From: Clostridiaceae bacterium
GTDB lineage: Bacteria; Bacillota; Clostridia; Clostridiales; Clostridiaceae
Assembly: GCA_014380625.1 (NCBI GenBank)
Contig: JACMJL010000086.1
Coordinates: 1-42,684 of the forward strand
DNA length: 42,684 bases
Reading direction: 5' to 3'
The position numbers and the translations under genes are program-made. Under the pieces are notes generated by a model. That model made no database searches. It was given only the letters and a program-made list of their open reading frames with translations, and was not told the origin of the DNA. This document shows positions 25,973 to 34,028 of the stretch, piece after piece; within the stretch, counting starts at the first letter, position 1; the number at the start of each line of letters is the position of its first letter.

Positions 25973-28022
25973 TAGGTGAATCCATATAATTTTTGTTCTT
26001 GTCTGAAAACTTATTTACAGTATTTTTAATTAAGTCTTCTTCTACAATATAAGGCAAAGTAATCTGATCAGATCCTCTTCTTGTATTATTATATTCTACA
26101 CTAGTAGAAATAGAGTTTTCATTGCGGGCCCAGGCCCTTCGGGCTACACCACCCATAACATCCCAGGGAATTGCACTTTTGATTATATTGTTTACTCGTT
26201 CACTACCATCTAAAACCAATCCAAAGCCACCATTCACTGATTTACCAATTCCCACACCACCACCATTATGTAGGGCAACTAAACTCATCCCTCTTGCTAC
26301 ATTTCCAGCAAAACACTGTATAGCCATGTCTGCCATTATATTACTTCCATCCTTTATATTAGAGGTTTCTCTAAAGGGTGAATCAGTCCCGCTCACATCA
26401 TGATGATCCCTTCCTATCATTATAGGGCCTACTTCTTCTTTTTTAACCATTTCATTAAATTTTAGAGCTATATTCATTCTACCCATTGCATCTTGATATA
26501 ATATTCTGGCCTGTGTACCTACCACCATTTGATTTTTCTCTGCATCTTTAATCCACATATAATTATCTCTATCTTGAGCTCTTCTATTAGGGTCGATACA
26601 CTCCATTGCAGCTTTATCAGTCTTTACAAGGTCACTGTGGTCTCCACTTAAGCATACCCATCTAAAAGGTCCATATCCATAATCAAATAACTCAGGGCCC
26701 ATTATATCTTCCACATAGGATGGGAAGATAAAACCATCTTTTTCATCAACTCCATTTTTAAGGATTTCTGTAACACCAGCATCGTAAACTGCCTTCATAA
26801 AGGCATTACCATAGTCAAAGAAATAGGTACCTTTATCTACTAATAACTTTATCAATTCAAAATGCTTCCTTAAGGATTTATCCACTAATTTCTTAAAGCT
26901 ATCTCTATTATTTTTAAGCAAAGTAGTTCTTTCATCAAAAGTTATTCCTTGAGGGCAATACCCACCATCATATACCGCATGGCAGGAGGTTTGATCTGAT
27001 AAAAGTTCAATTACAATATTATTTTCTACAGCATGTTGTAACAAATCAACTATGTTACCATGGTAAGCTATAGAAACACTTTTTTTGTTGTCTAAATATT
27101 GCTGTGCTATTTTAAAAATTTCCTTTAAATCAGAAGAAGCTATTGTTACCCATCCTTGATCTAACCTTGTTTTTATTCTAGAATAATCTACTTCCGCTAT
27201 TATTCCTACTCCTCTTGCAATTTCCACAGCCTTAGGCTGAGCTCCACTCATTCCACCAAGCCCTGAACTTACAAACAGATGCCCAGCTAAATCTTCATTT
27301 TGCCCTATATTTAATTTTAATCTTCCAGCATTTAAAAGAGTATTAAAGGTTCCATGAACTATGCCCTGCGGTCCAATGTACATCCAACCCCCAGCAGTCA
27401 TTTGTCCGTAATTTGCTACCCCCATTTGCATAGCATAGTGCCAATCCTTTTGATTATCAAACATTCCCACCATCATGGCATTTGTAATTATTACTCTAGG
27501 TGCTTCAGGACTAGACTTGAATAAACCTAAAGGATGACCTGATTCAATAACTAAAGTCTGATTTTCTGTAAGTTCCTCTAGATACCTCATTATCAGATTA
27601 TATTGCATCCAGTTTTGACACACCTGACCGGTTTCACCGTAAGTTACAAGTTCGTAGGGATATAAGGCTATATCGGAATCAAGATTATTATCAATCATTA
27701 CCTGAAAAGCCTTACCTTCTATACAATTTCCTTTATACTCATTAATTGGTTTACCGTAGATTCTATTACTTGGTCTGTAACGATATCCATAGATTCGACC
27801 CAAACTTACTAATTCATTCATAAATTCTGGAGCCAGTATGTTATGAAATTCCTCAGGAATATATCTTAATGCATTTTTTAATGCAATCTCGGATTGTGCA
27901 TTAGTTAAATTAAAACCTCTATCAGGAGCTCTTCTAATCCCCTTTTGAAAAGTTGGCATTTGGGGTAATATCATAGATAACTTAATCGTCATTGCATTTG
28001 AGATATCTTCATTTTTAATCAT
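25950..28022 (-). CDS. hutU: Urocanate hydratase, long form
   Basis: Urocanase adds water to urocanate with tightly bound NAD+, giving imidazolonepropionate in histidine breakdown. At 690 residues this is the long class, like animal enzymes, not the roughly 550-residue class of Bacillus and Pseudomonas. Family segments include GGWMYIGPQGIVHGT, the NAD-binding GLGGMSGAQPKA, and the late RWVCLSGDHSDL and GIGKSVNGGFG regions. hutH, hutI and hutG are not adjacent, so the gene stands alone. SD AAGGTGG precedes ATG at 28022. The aspS leader promoter overlaps its 3' end. Confidence 0.93.
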   Translation of the reverse strand: MIKNEDISNAMTIKLSMILPQMPTFQKGIRRAPDRGFNLTNAQSEIALKNALRYIPEEFHNILAPEFMNELVSLGRIYGYRYRPSNRIYGKPINEYKGNCIEGKAFQVMIDNNLDSDIALYPYELVTYGETGQVCQNWMQYNLIMRYLEELTENQTLVIESGHPLGLFKSSPEAPRVIITNAMMVGMFDNQKDWHYAMQMGVANYGQMTAGGWMYIGPQGIVHGTFNTLLNAGRLKLNIGQNEDLAGHLFVSSGLGGMSGAQPKAVEIARGVGIIAEVDYSRIKTRLDQGWVTIASSDLKEIFKIAQQYLDNKKSVSIAYHGNIVDLLQHAVENNIVIELLSDQTSCHAVYDGGYCPQGITFDERTTLLKNNRDSFKKLVDKSLRKHFELIKLLVDKGTYFFDYGNAFMKAVYDAGVTEILKNGVDEKDGFIFPSYVEDIMGPELFDYGYGPFRWVCLSGDHSDLVKTDKAAMECIDPNRRAQDRDNYMWIKDAEKNQMVVGTQARILYQDAMGRMNIALKFNEMVKKEEVGPIMIGRDHHDVSGTDSPFRETSNIKDGSNIMADMAIQCFAGNVARGMSLVALHNGGGVGIGKSVNGGFGLVLDGSERVNNIIKSAIPWDVMGGVARRAWARNENSISTSVEYNNTRRGSDQITLPYIVEEDLIKNTVNKFSDKNKNYMDSPIDLMVNK

Positions 28023-28086
28023 TTATACTCCACCTTAACTTATATTTATCTTATTTACTATATATGTACAGTTTTTAAATCTCTTA

Positions 28087-28116
28087 ATTATATCATTTTT
28101 CGGTCGGAAAATTCAA
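28087..28116 (-). promoter_or_regulatory. hutU promoter
   Basis: Minus strand TTGAAT (28111-28116), 18 bases, TATAAT (28087-28092). The spacer carries TTTTC-CGACC-GAAAA, a small dyad. Confidence 0.6.
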
Positions 28117-28144
28117 TATACTAGTTTACATTTAAATTTAGTTG

Positions 28145-28162
28145 ACATAATATATATTATGT
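28145..28162. promoter_or_regulatory. Perfect 18-base palindrome upstream of hutU
   Basis: ACATAATATATATTATGT reads the same on both strands. It lies about 30 bases upstream of the hutU -35, a plausible activator or repressor site. Its regulator is unknown, and the A/T content makes chance possible. Confidence 0.4.
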
Positions 28163-28177
28163 TTTTATTCTAAAATT

Positions 28178-28217
28178 CTTATAACCTATATATAAATAGG
28201 AACTAATAGGTTATAAG
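28178..28217. terminator. Inverted repeat after the ABC permease gene, probable terminator
   Basis: CTTATAACCTAT (28178-28189) pairs perfectly with ATAGGTTATAAG (28206-28217) around a 16-base loop. The T-rich tail is poor, so termination is likely but not certain. Confidence 0.55.
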
Positions 28218-28246
28218 CCTTTTAGGTCCTTGCTGTACTTTGAAGT

Positions 28247-29311
28247 TTATTTACTTGATGATAATATTTTTAGTAATCCTTTAGATATAAAATACCCTGC
28301 AATACTGAAAATAACTGTACAAATACAAAATACACTTAAACCTTTGCCTGAAATCCCTAATCCAAAAGTTTCTCCGCCTAAAATCCCAGTGTATACTGCA
28401 AAAACCCAGATAAAAACAAGTTCCAAATTCTTAAAAGCAACTAATCTTAGGTTATATTCTATATTTCTCTTTTTAAAGGATACGTAAGCTAAACATAAAA
28501 ATAAACATGTTAGTATTAAAAGAATTAGTAATTTTAATCCATAATCTTTATAATCATTGTAATACTGATTTGAAGACATCCTGCTAGTACTCGTATTTAC
28601 CATTTCGAACATTCCATGCTGAGTTGAATTATACCCGTAAATATTTAACCAACCTCCAACTTGATCAAAAACTTTAGCACTTTTGTCAGATATAAAGATA
28701 AATAGTACCTTTATGGTTTCATTTATAAACCATGGTAATAAGAGTATTGCTCCGCCGACTATTCCAGAAACAATGCTATTTCCCATTATTGACTGCACAA
28801 GTACCATAAAAGTAAAAATACATATGTACTGAAATGTATCCATAAAAAACCATTTAAATAATTCAGAATATGGATTTAATGTGGTGTTTAGATTATTTAT
28901 TTTTGCTACATAAACCAAACTTAAAAATATGAAGGTTACTACAAAACTTATTATTATGCTGAGTACCCCAACCATCCATTTATTCAGTATTATCTCTTTT
29001 CTAGTAAAGGGCATAGATGCTATAAAGCCTTGAGTTTCACTAGTTTTTTCACCAATAAATAATATTATAGCCAATATTATTATTGCAAAGGCCATTACTA
29101 AAAAATAAAAAACACTTGAATAAAATCCATTATAGAACCATCTATCAGTCCTAACAATATCCTCCATTGCCATATATGATTTATCTCCATTAAGTTCTGC
29201 TATAACAGCATAAACCTTATAATATAACAATATTACAATAGTTAAAAGGGTTACCCATCTTACATTTATCCATTCCTTATAAAAAAGGGCCTTATTTATA
29301 ATTTTATTCAT
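28247..29311 (-). CDS. ABC-2-type transporter permease
   Basis: A 354-residue membrane protein with about seven hydrophobic segments (for example 17-36, 68-86, 113-132, 178-196, 257-275, 290-310 and 325-345). The phrase GFIASMPFTRKEIILNKW between the second and third segments is typical of permeases in GntR-linked ABC operons such as YtrC/YtrD. It partners with the ATPase gene, whose stop it overlaps by 8 bases, so the two are translationally coupled. The substrate is unknown; related systems answer to cell-wall stress. Confidence 0.82.
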   Translation of the reverse strand: MNKIINKALFYKEWINVRWVTLLTIVILLYYKVYAVIAELNGDKSYMAMEDIVRTDRWFYNGFYSSVFYFLVMAFAIIILAIILFIGEKTSETQGFIASMPFTRKEIILNKWMVGVLSIIISFVVTFIFLSLVYVAKINNLNTTLNPYSELFKWFFMDTFQYICIFTFMVLVQSIMGNSIVSGIVGGAILLLPWFINETIKVLFIFISDKSAKVFDQVGGWLNIYGYNSTQHGMFEMVNTSTSRMSSNQYYNDYKDYGLKLLILLILTCLFLCLAYVSFKKRNIEYNLRLVAFKNLELVFIWVFAVYTGILGGETFGLGISGKGLSVFCICTVIFSIAGYFISKGLLKILSSSK

Positions 29312-30194
29312 TTTTATCCCCCTCTTCTACAAAATATATAAATAAATCTTCTAGACTCATATCCACAAGTTCTATAAATTCTGCCCCCAAATCATAAAGC
29401 TTTTTTTCAAAATCTTTTGTATGATTTTTAGTAATTATGTAATTTACTCTACCTATAGGTTCAACTTTAATTACCTCACGAAGAGAAGATAGTTTCTCAT
29501 CTACACCATCTCTATCTTTAAATACCACCTGAAGTTTTTTTATACTATTTTTAACTTCTTCCATTGAGCTTGTGAGCTCTACTTGTCCGTTTTTTAGTAT
29601 TGCTATATTATCACATATTCTCTCTATATGATCTAAATGGTGAGAGGAAATAAATACAGTTACACCTCTTGAAGCCACTTCATCTACAATAATTGACATT
29701 ATTTCTTTTTTAACTATAGGATCAAGACCCGATGTAGGCTCATCAAGTATTAGGATATCCGGGTTTATACTTAAGTTTAAAAGTATCGATATTCTCATTT
29801 TCATACCTTTTGAAAGCTCTCTAATTCTTCGTTCTACAGGAATTTTAAAGTTTTTATTAATTTCATGAAATCTATCTTCTGAAAAATCAAAATAAGTCTT
29901 TTTATAGAATTTTAAGAGTTCCTTTACCTTAAAAGATGAAAAATACTGATTTTCATCGGATACATACCCTATCTTCTGTTTTACTCTATTATTATCAAAA
30001 ACCTCTTCACTATTTATTAATATATTTCCCTCATTAACTCTGTAAATACCTGTTAGGCATTTTATCAATGTAGTTTTACCCGCACCATTTTCACCAATTA
30101 TCCCAAATATACTTCCCTTATTTACATGTAAATTAACATTTTTGAGAATATATTTATCATCAATCCTTTTGCTAACATTTTTTATATTTATCAA
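29304..30194 (-). CDS. ABC transporter ATP-binding protein (YtrB-like)
   Basis: A 296-residue ATPase that should power the permease encoded just downstream. It has Walker A GENGAGKT (34-41), a Q-loop near IGYVSDENQYF, signature LSKGMKMR (an LSGG variant) near residue 134, Walker B ILILDEP and the switch SSHHLDHIE. The C-terminal 80 residues form an accessory domain common in this subgroup. The start is TTG at 30194, with GGGGGTG 5 bases upstream. It lies 33 bases after the GntR gene, in one operon with it. Confidence 0.9.
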   Translation of the reverse strand: MINIKNVSKRIDDKYILKNVNLHVNKGSIFGIIGENGAGKTTLIKCLTGIYRVNEGNILINSEEVFDNNRVKQKIGYVSDENQYFSSFKVKELLKFYKKTYFDFSEDRFHEINKNFKIPVERRIRELSKGMKMRISILLNLSINPDILILDEPTSGLDPIVKKEIMSIIVDEVASRGVTVFISSHHLDHIERICDNIAILKNGQVELTSSMEEVKNSIKKLQVVFKDRDGVDEKLSSLREVIKVEPIGRVNYIITKNHTKDFEKKLYDLGAEFIELVDMSLEDLFIYFVEEGDKNE

Positions 30195-30227
30195 GCTAAC
30201 ACCCCCATTTTATAAATTCCTTACAGT

Positions 30228-30608
30228 TTAAAATTCTCTATAAATTTCATTTAGTATATCAATTAACTTATCCTTATCAACACCTACATAATGCGCCTCA
30301 ATAATTATGTTTTTCATATGTTCCTTAATTTCTTTTAGCTTCTCCTCATCCATGATAGGTTTGAAACTTTCAGCTACAAAGGTCCCTTTTCCTCTTATAA
30401 CCTCGATTGCTTTCATTCTTTCCAGTTCATTATATGCTTTACTTATAGTATTAGGGTTGATAGTTATTATAGAAGCCAGTTCTCTTACCGAAGGTAGTTT
30501 ATCTCCTGGTTTTAGTATTCCTTTTATTATATTTTCTTTAACTCTCTCAATGATCTGTTCATAAATAGGCTTACTGCTTCTGCTATCGATAGTTATCAAA
30601 GTTTTCAC
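30228..30608 (-). CDS. GntR-family regulator, YtrA subfamily
   Basis: A 126-residue regulator with an N-terminal GntR winged HTH (PIYEQIIERVKENI, LPSVRELASIITINPNTISKAY, RGKGTFVA) and only a short helical C-terminus of about 50 residues. This is the layout of the YtrA subfamily. Such proteins usually repress their own ABC transporter operon, as the gene order GntR-ATPase-permease suggests here. A nested dyad lies between its promoter and its start and is the likely operator. Confidence 0.9.
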   Translation of the reverse strand: MKTLITIDSRSSKPIYEQIIERVKENIIKGILKPGDKLPSVRELASIITINPNTISKAYNELERMKAIEVIRGKGTFVAESFKPIMDEEKLKEIKEHMKNIIIEAHYVGVDKDKLIDILNEIYREF

Positions 30609-30651
30609 CTTCTCTCAAATTGTATTTTTTCATTTTAACTATTTGTAATGC

Positions 30652-30692
30652 GTGTACACTTTGAACTACGTGAACTATTTCATGTAGTACAC
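30652..30692. promoter_or_regulatory. Nested dyad, likely operator of the GntR/ABC operon
   Basis: Outer arms GTGTAC (30652-30657) and GTACAC (30687-30692) enclose CTACGTGAA (30667-30675) and TTCATGTAG (30680-30688), which pair with one mismatch. The block covers the expected transcription start and leader, a repressor position. Confidence 0.55.
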
Positions 30693-30696
30693 TCTT

Positions 30697-30725
30697 AATA
30701 TAATACTTTATCCTTTTAATGTCAA
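30697..30725 (-). promoter_or_regulatory. Promoter of the GntR/ABC operon
   Basis: Minus strand TTGACA (30720-30725), 17-base spacer, TATATT (30697-30702). Confidence 0.7.
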
Positions 30726-30728
30726 GTA

Positions 30729-30770
30729 CAAATCAAAAAAACTGATAAACAAATCAAAAAAACTGATAAA
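30729..30770. repeat. Tandem 21-base direct repeat inside the pflA terminator
   Basis: Bases 30729-30749 and 30750-30770 are identical and directly adjacent. Each copy holds the terminator right arm (ending ACTGATAAA on the plus strand) together with its A7 tract, i.e. the T tract on the minus strand. Confidence 0.9.
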
Positions 30771-30797
30771 CAATTGTATTCACACTGTTTATCAGTT
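30750..30797 (-). terminator. pflA terminator
   Basis: On the minus strand AACTGATAAACA (30786-30797) pairs with TGTTTATCAGTT (30761-30772), then TTTTTTT. A duplicated right arm and T run follow at 30729-30751. Confidence 0.85.
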
Positions 30798-30810
30798 CTT
30801 GCATTTAATA

Positions 30811-31530
30811 TTATTTTTTCAATTCAAGAATTAGAAATTCCTCTAATTCCTTAGTTTTCGCCTTATCCATAGGTTCTAAATCCTCTAATCGATAGGGAAT
30901 ACCCATTTTTTCATATTTACTCTTACCCAAACTATGATAGGGTAATAACTCAATTTTAACTACATTTTTTATGGTTTTAATAATACTTGCTAACTTAATT
31001 ATATGTTCCTTTGAATCTGTAATGCCAGGAACAATAACATGTCTTATCCATAGACTAGTTCCTGCCCTTTGTACGCTATCAAGAAAATCATCAAAGCCTT
31101 TTTTACCTTGGCCTGTTATTGTTCTATATCCAGGGTCATCTACATGTTTAATATCTAACAAAACTAAATCTGTATATTTTAAAATCTCATCATATTTCCC
31201 TCTTCCAAACCCTGAAGTATCTATAGCAGTATGGACATTATTCGCCCTACAAAGCTTTAATATTTCAATTAAAAAATCTGGCTGTAGTAATGGATCTCCA
31301 CCTGAAAAGGTAACACCTCCTCCAGACTTTTCGAAATAAGGCTTATATCGAAGAATTTTTTTTAACAACATTTTTGCTGTGATTTCGTCCCCTTGGTTTT
31401 CAATCCAGGTATCAGGGTTATGACAGTAAGAACATCTTAGTAAACACCCTTGAAAAAAAACTACAGTTCTTATTCCTGGTCCATCTACTAATCCTGCGCT
31501 TTCTATTGAATGAATTCTTCCTTTAATCAT
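30811..31530 (-). CDS. pflA: Pyruvate formate-lyase-activating enzyme
   Basis: A radical-SAM activase that abstracts a hydrogen from the glycine of PflB. The 239-residue protein has the cluster motif C29-x3-C33-x2-C36 (GCLLRCSYCHNPD), the SAM-binding FSGGDPLLQP segment and the late LLPYHSLGKSKYE element typical of PflA. SD GGGGG precedes the ATG. It is 52 bases downstream of pflB with a GC-rich hairpin between, so it is probably co-transcribed at reduced level. Confidence 0.95.
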   Translation of the reverse strand: MIKGRIHSIESAGLVDGPGIRTVVFFQGCLLRCSYCHNPDTWIENQGDEITAKMLLKKILRYKPYFEKSGGGVTFSGGDPLLQPDFLIEILKLCRANNVHTAIDTSGFGRGKYDEILKYTDLVLLDIKHVDDPGYRTITGQGKKGFDDFLDSVQRAGTSLWIRHVIVPGITDSKEHIIKLASIIKTIKNVVKIELLPYHSLGKSKYEKMGIPYRLEDLEPMDKAKTKELEEFLILELKK

Positions 31531-31553
31531 ATCGATACCCCCTTTTTAAAATT

Positions 31554-31573
31554 GCCCCGCAAATATGCGGGGC
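31554..31573 (-). terminator. Intercistronic GC-rich hairpin between pflB and pflA
   Basis: GCCCCGCA (31554-31561) pairs perfectly with TGCGGGGC (31566-31573), four-base loop. It is followed by AATTTT on the minus strand rather than a long T run. It may act as a partial terminator or as an mRNA-stability block at the pflB 3' end. Confidence 0.6.
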
Positions 31574-31582
31574 ACACAAAAG

Positions 31583-33805
31583 TTATACTTTATCGTGGAA
31601 AGTTCTATTTATTACATCTGTCTTTTGATCTTTGGATAATCTATTAAAATTAACCGCATATCCAGAAATTCTAATTGTAAGTGTTGGATACTTTTCAGGA
31701 TTATCCATTGCATCCATTAATAATTCTCTATTTAAAACATTAACATTTAAATGATGTGCACCTTGACCAAAATAACCATCCATGATTGAAACCAGATTAT
31801 CTTCTCTTACATTACTATCCTTACCTAATGCATCAGGAACAATTGAGAAGGTATTTGAAACACCATCTTCACAACAGCTGTATGGAACCTTTGCTACAGA
31901 GTTTAGAGACGCTAGCGCACCTTCTATATCTCTTCCGTGCATTGGATTAGCACCAGGTGCTAGAGGTTCCCCTGCTTTTCTTCCATCCGGTGTAGAACCT
32001 GTCTTCTTACCATAAACTACATTAGAGGTAATTGTCAATACTGATAATGTATGTTTAGCATCTCTGTAAGTAGGATTTTTCTTAAGTTCTAAAGAAAACT
32101 TTTCAACTAATTCTACAGCGATATCGTCTACCTTATCGTCATCATTACCGTATTTAGGAAATTCACCAGTAATAAGGAAGTCTTTTGTGATTCCATTTTC
32201 TCTTACTGGTTTTACTGTAGCATATTTTATTGCACTTAGGGAATCTGCTGCCACAGAAAGTCCTGCAACTCCAAAGGCCATTAATCTACCAACTTTAGTA
32301 TCATGTAATGCCATCTGTCCTGCTTCATAAGCATATTTATCATGCATGAAATGTATAACATTCATAGTATTTACATAAAGTTCACTAATCCATTCTAGAA
32401 CCTTGTAATAATTTGCTTTAACTTTTTCGTAGTCTAATATCTCGTCATCAATTTTCTCAATATTAGGTACAACTAAAAGTCCTGATTTTTCATCTATTCC
32501 GCCATTTATAGCTAGTAATAGTGATTTTGCTAAGTTACATCTAGCACCGAAGAACTGCATTTGTTTTCCTACAGTCATAGCAGATACACAGCATGCAATA
32601 GCGTAATCATCGCCATAAGTATCTCTCATAATATCATCATTTTCATACTGAAGTGAATCAGTAAGTATTGACATTCTAGCACAGTATTTTTTAAAGTTTT
32701 CAGGTAAGGTCTGTGCCCAAAGCACTGTCATATTTGGTTCTGGAGCTGATTCTAAATTTACTAAAGTGTGTAGAAATCTAAAGGAGTTCTTTGTTACTAG
32801 ATGTCTTCCATCTAATGAAACTCCACCTATTGACTCTGTAACCCAAGTTGGGTCTCCTGCAAATAAGTCATTGTAATCTGGTGTTCTTAGATGTCTAACA
32901 ATTCTTAATTTTATAACAAACTGATCAATAATTTCTTGAGCTTCTTCTTCTGTAATTACTCCATTTTTTAAATCTCTTTCAATATAAATATCAATAAAGG
33001 AACTTGTTCTTCCTAGTGACATAGCCGCTCCATTACTTTCCTTTATTCCAGCTAAATATCCAAAATATAAGAATTGAACTGCTTCTTTAGCATTTTCTGC
33101 TGGTAGTGAAATATCAAAACCATATGAAGCCGCCATATTTTTAATTTTTCCTAAAGCCCTAATCTGTTCATTTACTTCTTCTCTTAATTTAATGGTTTCT
33201 TCAACCATAGGTCCTTTTAATTCTACTAAATCCTTTTTCTTTTCTTTAATTAAAAAATCTATTCCGTATAAGGCTATCCTTCTATAATCACCAATTATTC
33301 TTCCTCTACCGTATGCATCTGGAAGACCTGTTATTATACCAACTTTTCTCGCTGTTCTCATTTCTTCAGTGTATGCGTCAAATACTCCGTTGTTATGAGT
33401 CTTTCTATACTTTGTAAATATCTCATGCATCTCTGGATCAACTTTATAACCATAGGATTCAAGAGACTGTTCAGCCATTCTAATTCCACCATAAGGATTA
33501 ACTATTCTTTTTAATGGAGCATCAGTCTGAACTCCTACAATAACTTCATTTTCTTTATCAATATATCCTGGTTGAAAAACATCTATACCAGATACAGTTT
33601 TCACATCAACATCTAAAAGTCCAATTTTTAATTCTTCTATTACTAATTTTTGTACTTTTGTTAATACCTTTTGTGTCTTGGAAGAAATCCCACATAAAAA
33701 ACTTTCATCACCATCAAAGGCTGTATAATTCTTTTGTATAAAATCTCTAACATCAATTTTTTCTTGCCATTCTCCTGTATTAAATAAATTCCATTGCTTC
33801 ATCAT
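31583..33805 (-). CDS. pflB: Formate C-acetyltransferase (pyruvate formate-lyase)
   Basis: The oxygen-sensitive enzyme splitting pyruvate with CoA into acetyl-CoA and formate during fermentation; in clostridia it also supplies formate for one-carbon metabolism. About 740 residues. The paired active-site cysteines are in AIACCVSAM, and the glycyl radical site is in RISGYAVNF, Gly 25 residues before the end. Start choice: three ATGs occur in MNMMKQW; the one at 33805 has AAGGAG 9 bases upstream, while 33811 has only 3. PflA is encoded directly downstream. A CRP/FNR-like dyad and two promoters lie upstream. Confidence 0.95.
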   Translation of the reverse strand: MMKQWNLFNTGEWQEKIDVRDFIQKNYTAFDGDESFLCGISSKTQKVLTKVQKLVIEELKIGLLDVDVKTVSGIDVFQPGYIDKENEVIVGVQTDAPLKRIVNPYGGIRMAEQSLESYGYKVDPEMHEIFTKYRKTHNNGVFDAYTEEMRTARKVGIITGLPDAYGRGRIIGDYRRIALYGIDFLIKEKKKDLVELKGPMVEETIKLREEVNEQIRALGKIKNMAASYGFDISLPAENAKEAVQFLYFGYLAGIKESNGAAMSLGRTSSFIDIYIERDLKNGVITEEEAQEIIDQFVIKLRIVRHLRTPDYNDLFAGDPTWVTESIGGVSLDGRHLVTKNSFRFLHTLVNLESAPEPNMTVLWAQTLPENFKKYCARMSILTDSLQYENDDIMRDTYGDDYAIACCVSAMTVGKQMQFFGARCNLAKSLLLAINGGIDEKSGLLVVPNIEKIDDEILDYEKVKANYYKVLEWISELYVNTMNVIHFMHDKYAYEAGQMALHDTKVGRLMAFGVAGLSVAADSLSAIKYATVKPVRENGITKDFLITGEFPKYGNDDDKVDDIAVELVEKFSLELKKNPTYRDAKHTLSVLTITSNVVYGKKTGSTPDGRKAGEPLAPGANPMHGRDIEGALASLNSVAKVPYSCCEDGVSNTFSIVPDALGKDSNVREDNLVSIMDGYFGQGAHHLNVNVLNRELLMDAMDNPEKYPTLTIRISGYAVNFNRLSKDQKTDVINRTFHDKV

Positions 33806-33833
33806 ATTCATCTACTCCTTAAAATTTGTATTC

Positions 33834-33862
33834 ATTATAATAAATTTTCTTTACTGTTACAA
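33834..33862 (-). promoter_or_regulatory. pflB proximal promoter
   Basis: Minus strand TTGTAA (33857-33862), 17 bases, TATAAT (33834-33839). Confidence 0.6.
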
Positions 33863-33921
33863 TAGCTTAATACATATATGTTATGTATTTGTTTGCTGTG
33901 TATTAGTTTTTTTTATAATCT

Positions 33922-33975
33922 GTTATAGTCTTATTATATTTTATTGTAAAACAAATTTCCGTGATTCAAATCACA
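33922..33975 (-). promoter_or_regulatory. pflB distal promoter with CRP/FNR-like dyad
   Basis: TTTACA (33945-33950), 17 bases, TATAAC (33922-33927) on the minus strand. Just upstream, CGTGATTCAAATCACA (33960-33975) matches the CRP/FNR-family form TGTGA-N6-TCACA with one mismatch. A redox- or CO-sensing Crp/Fnr activator is plausible for a fermentation gene. Confidence 0.5.
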
Positions 33976-33981
33976 TTTAAT

Positions 33982-34027
33982 AAAAAAATAGCCTAATGAT
34001 ATATTATTATCATTAGGCTATTTTTTT
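33982..34027. terminator. Strong terminator of the redox/VIT-VWA operon
   Basis: A perfect 20-base stem (33982-34001 with 34008-34027, six-base loop) with A7 and T7 ends, core TAGCCTAATGATA. It begins 1-2 bases from the stop codon and could work on both strands. Confidence 0.9.
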
Positions 34028-34028
34028 A

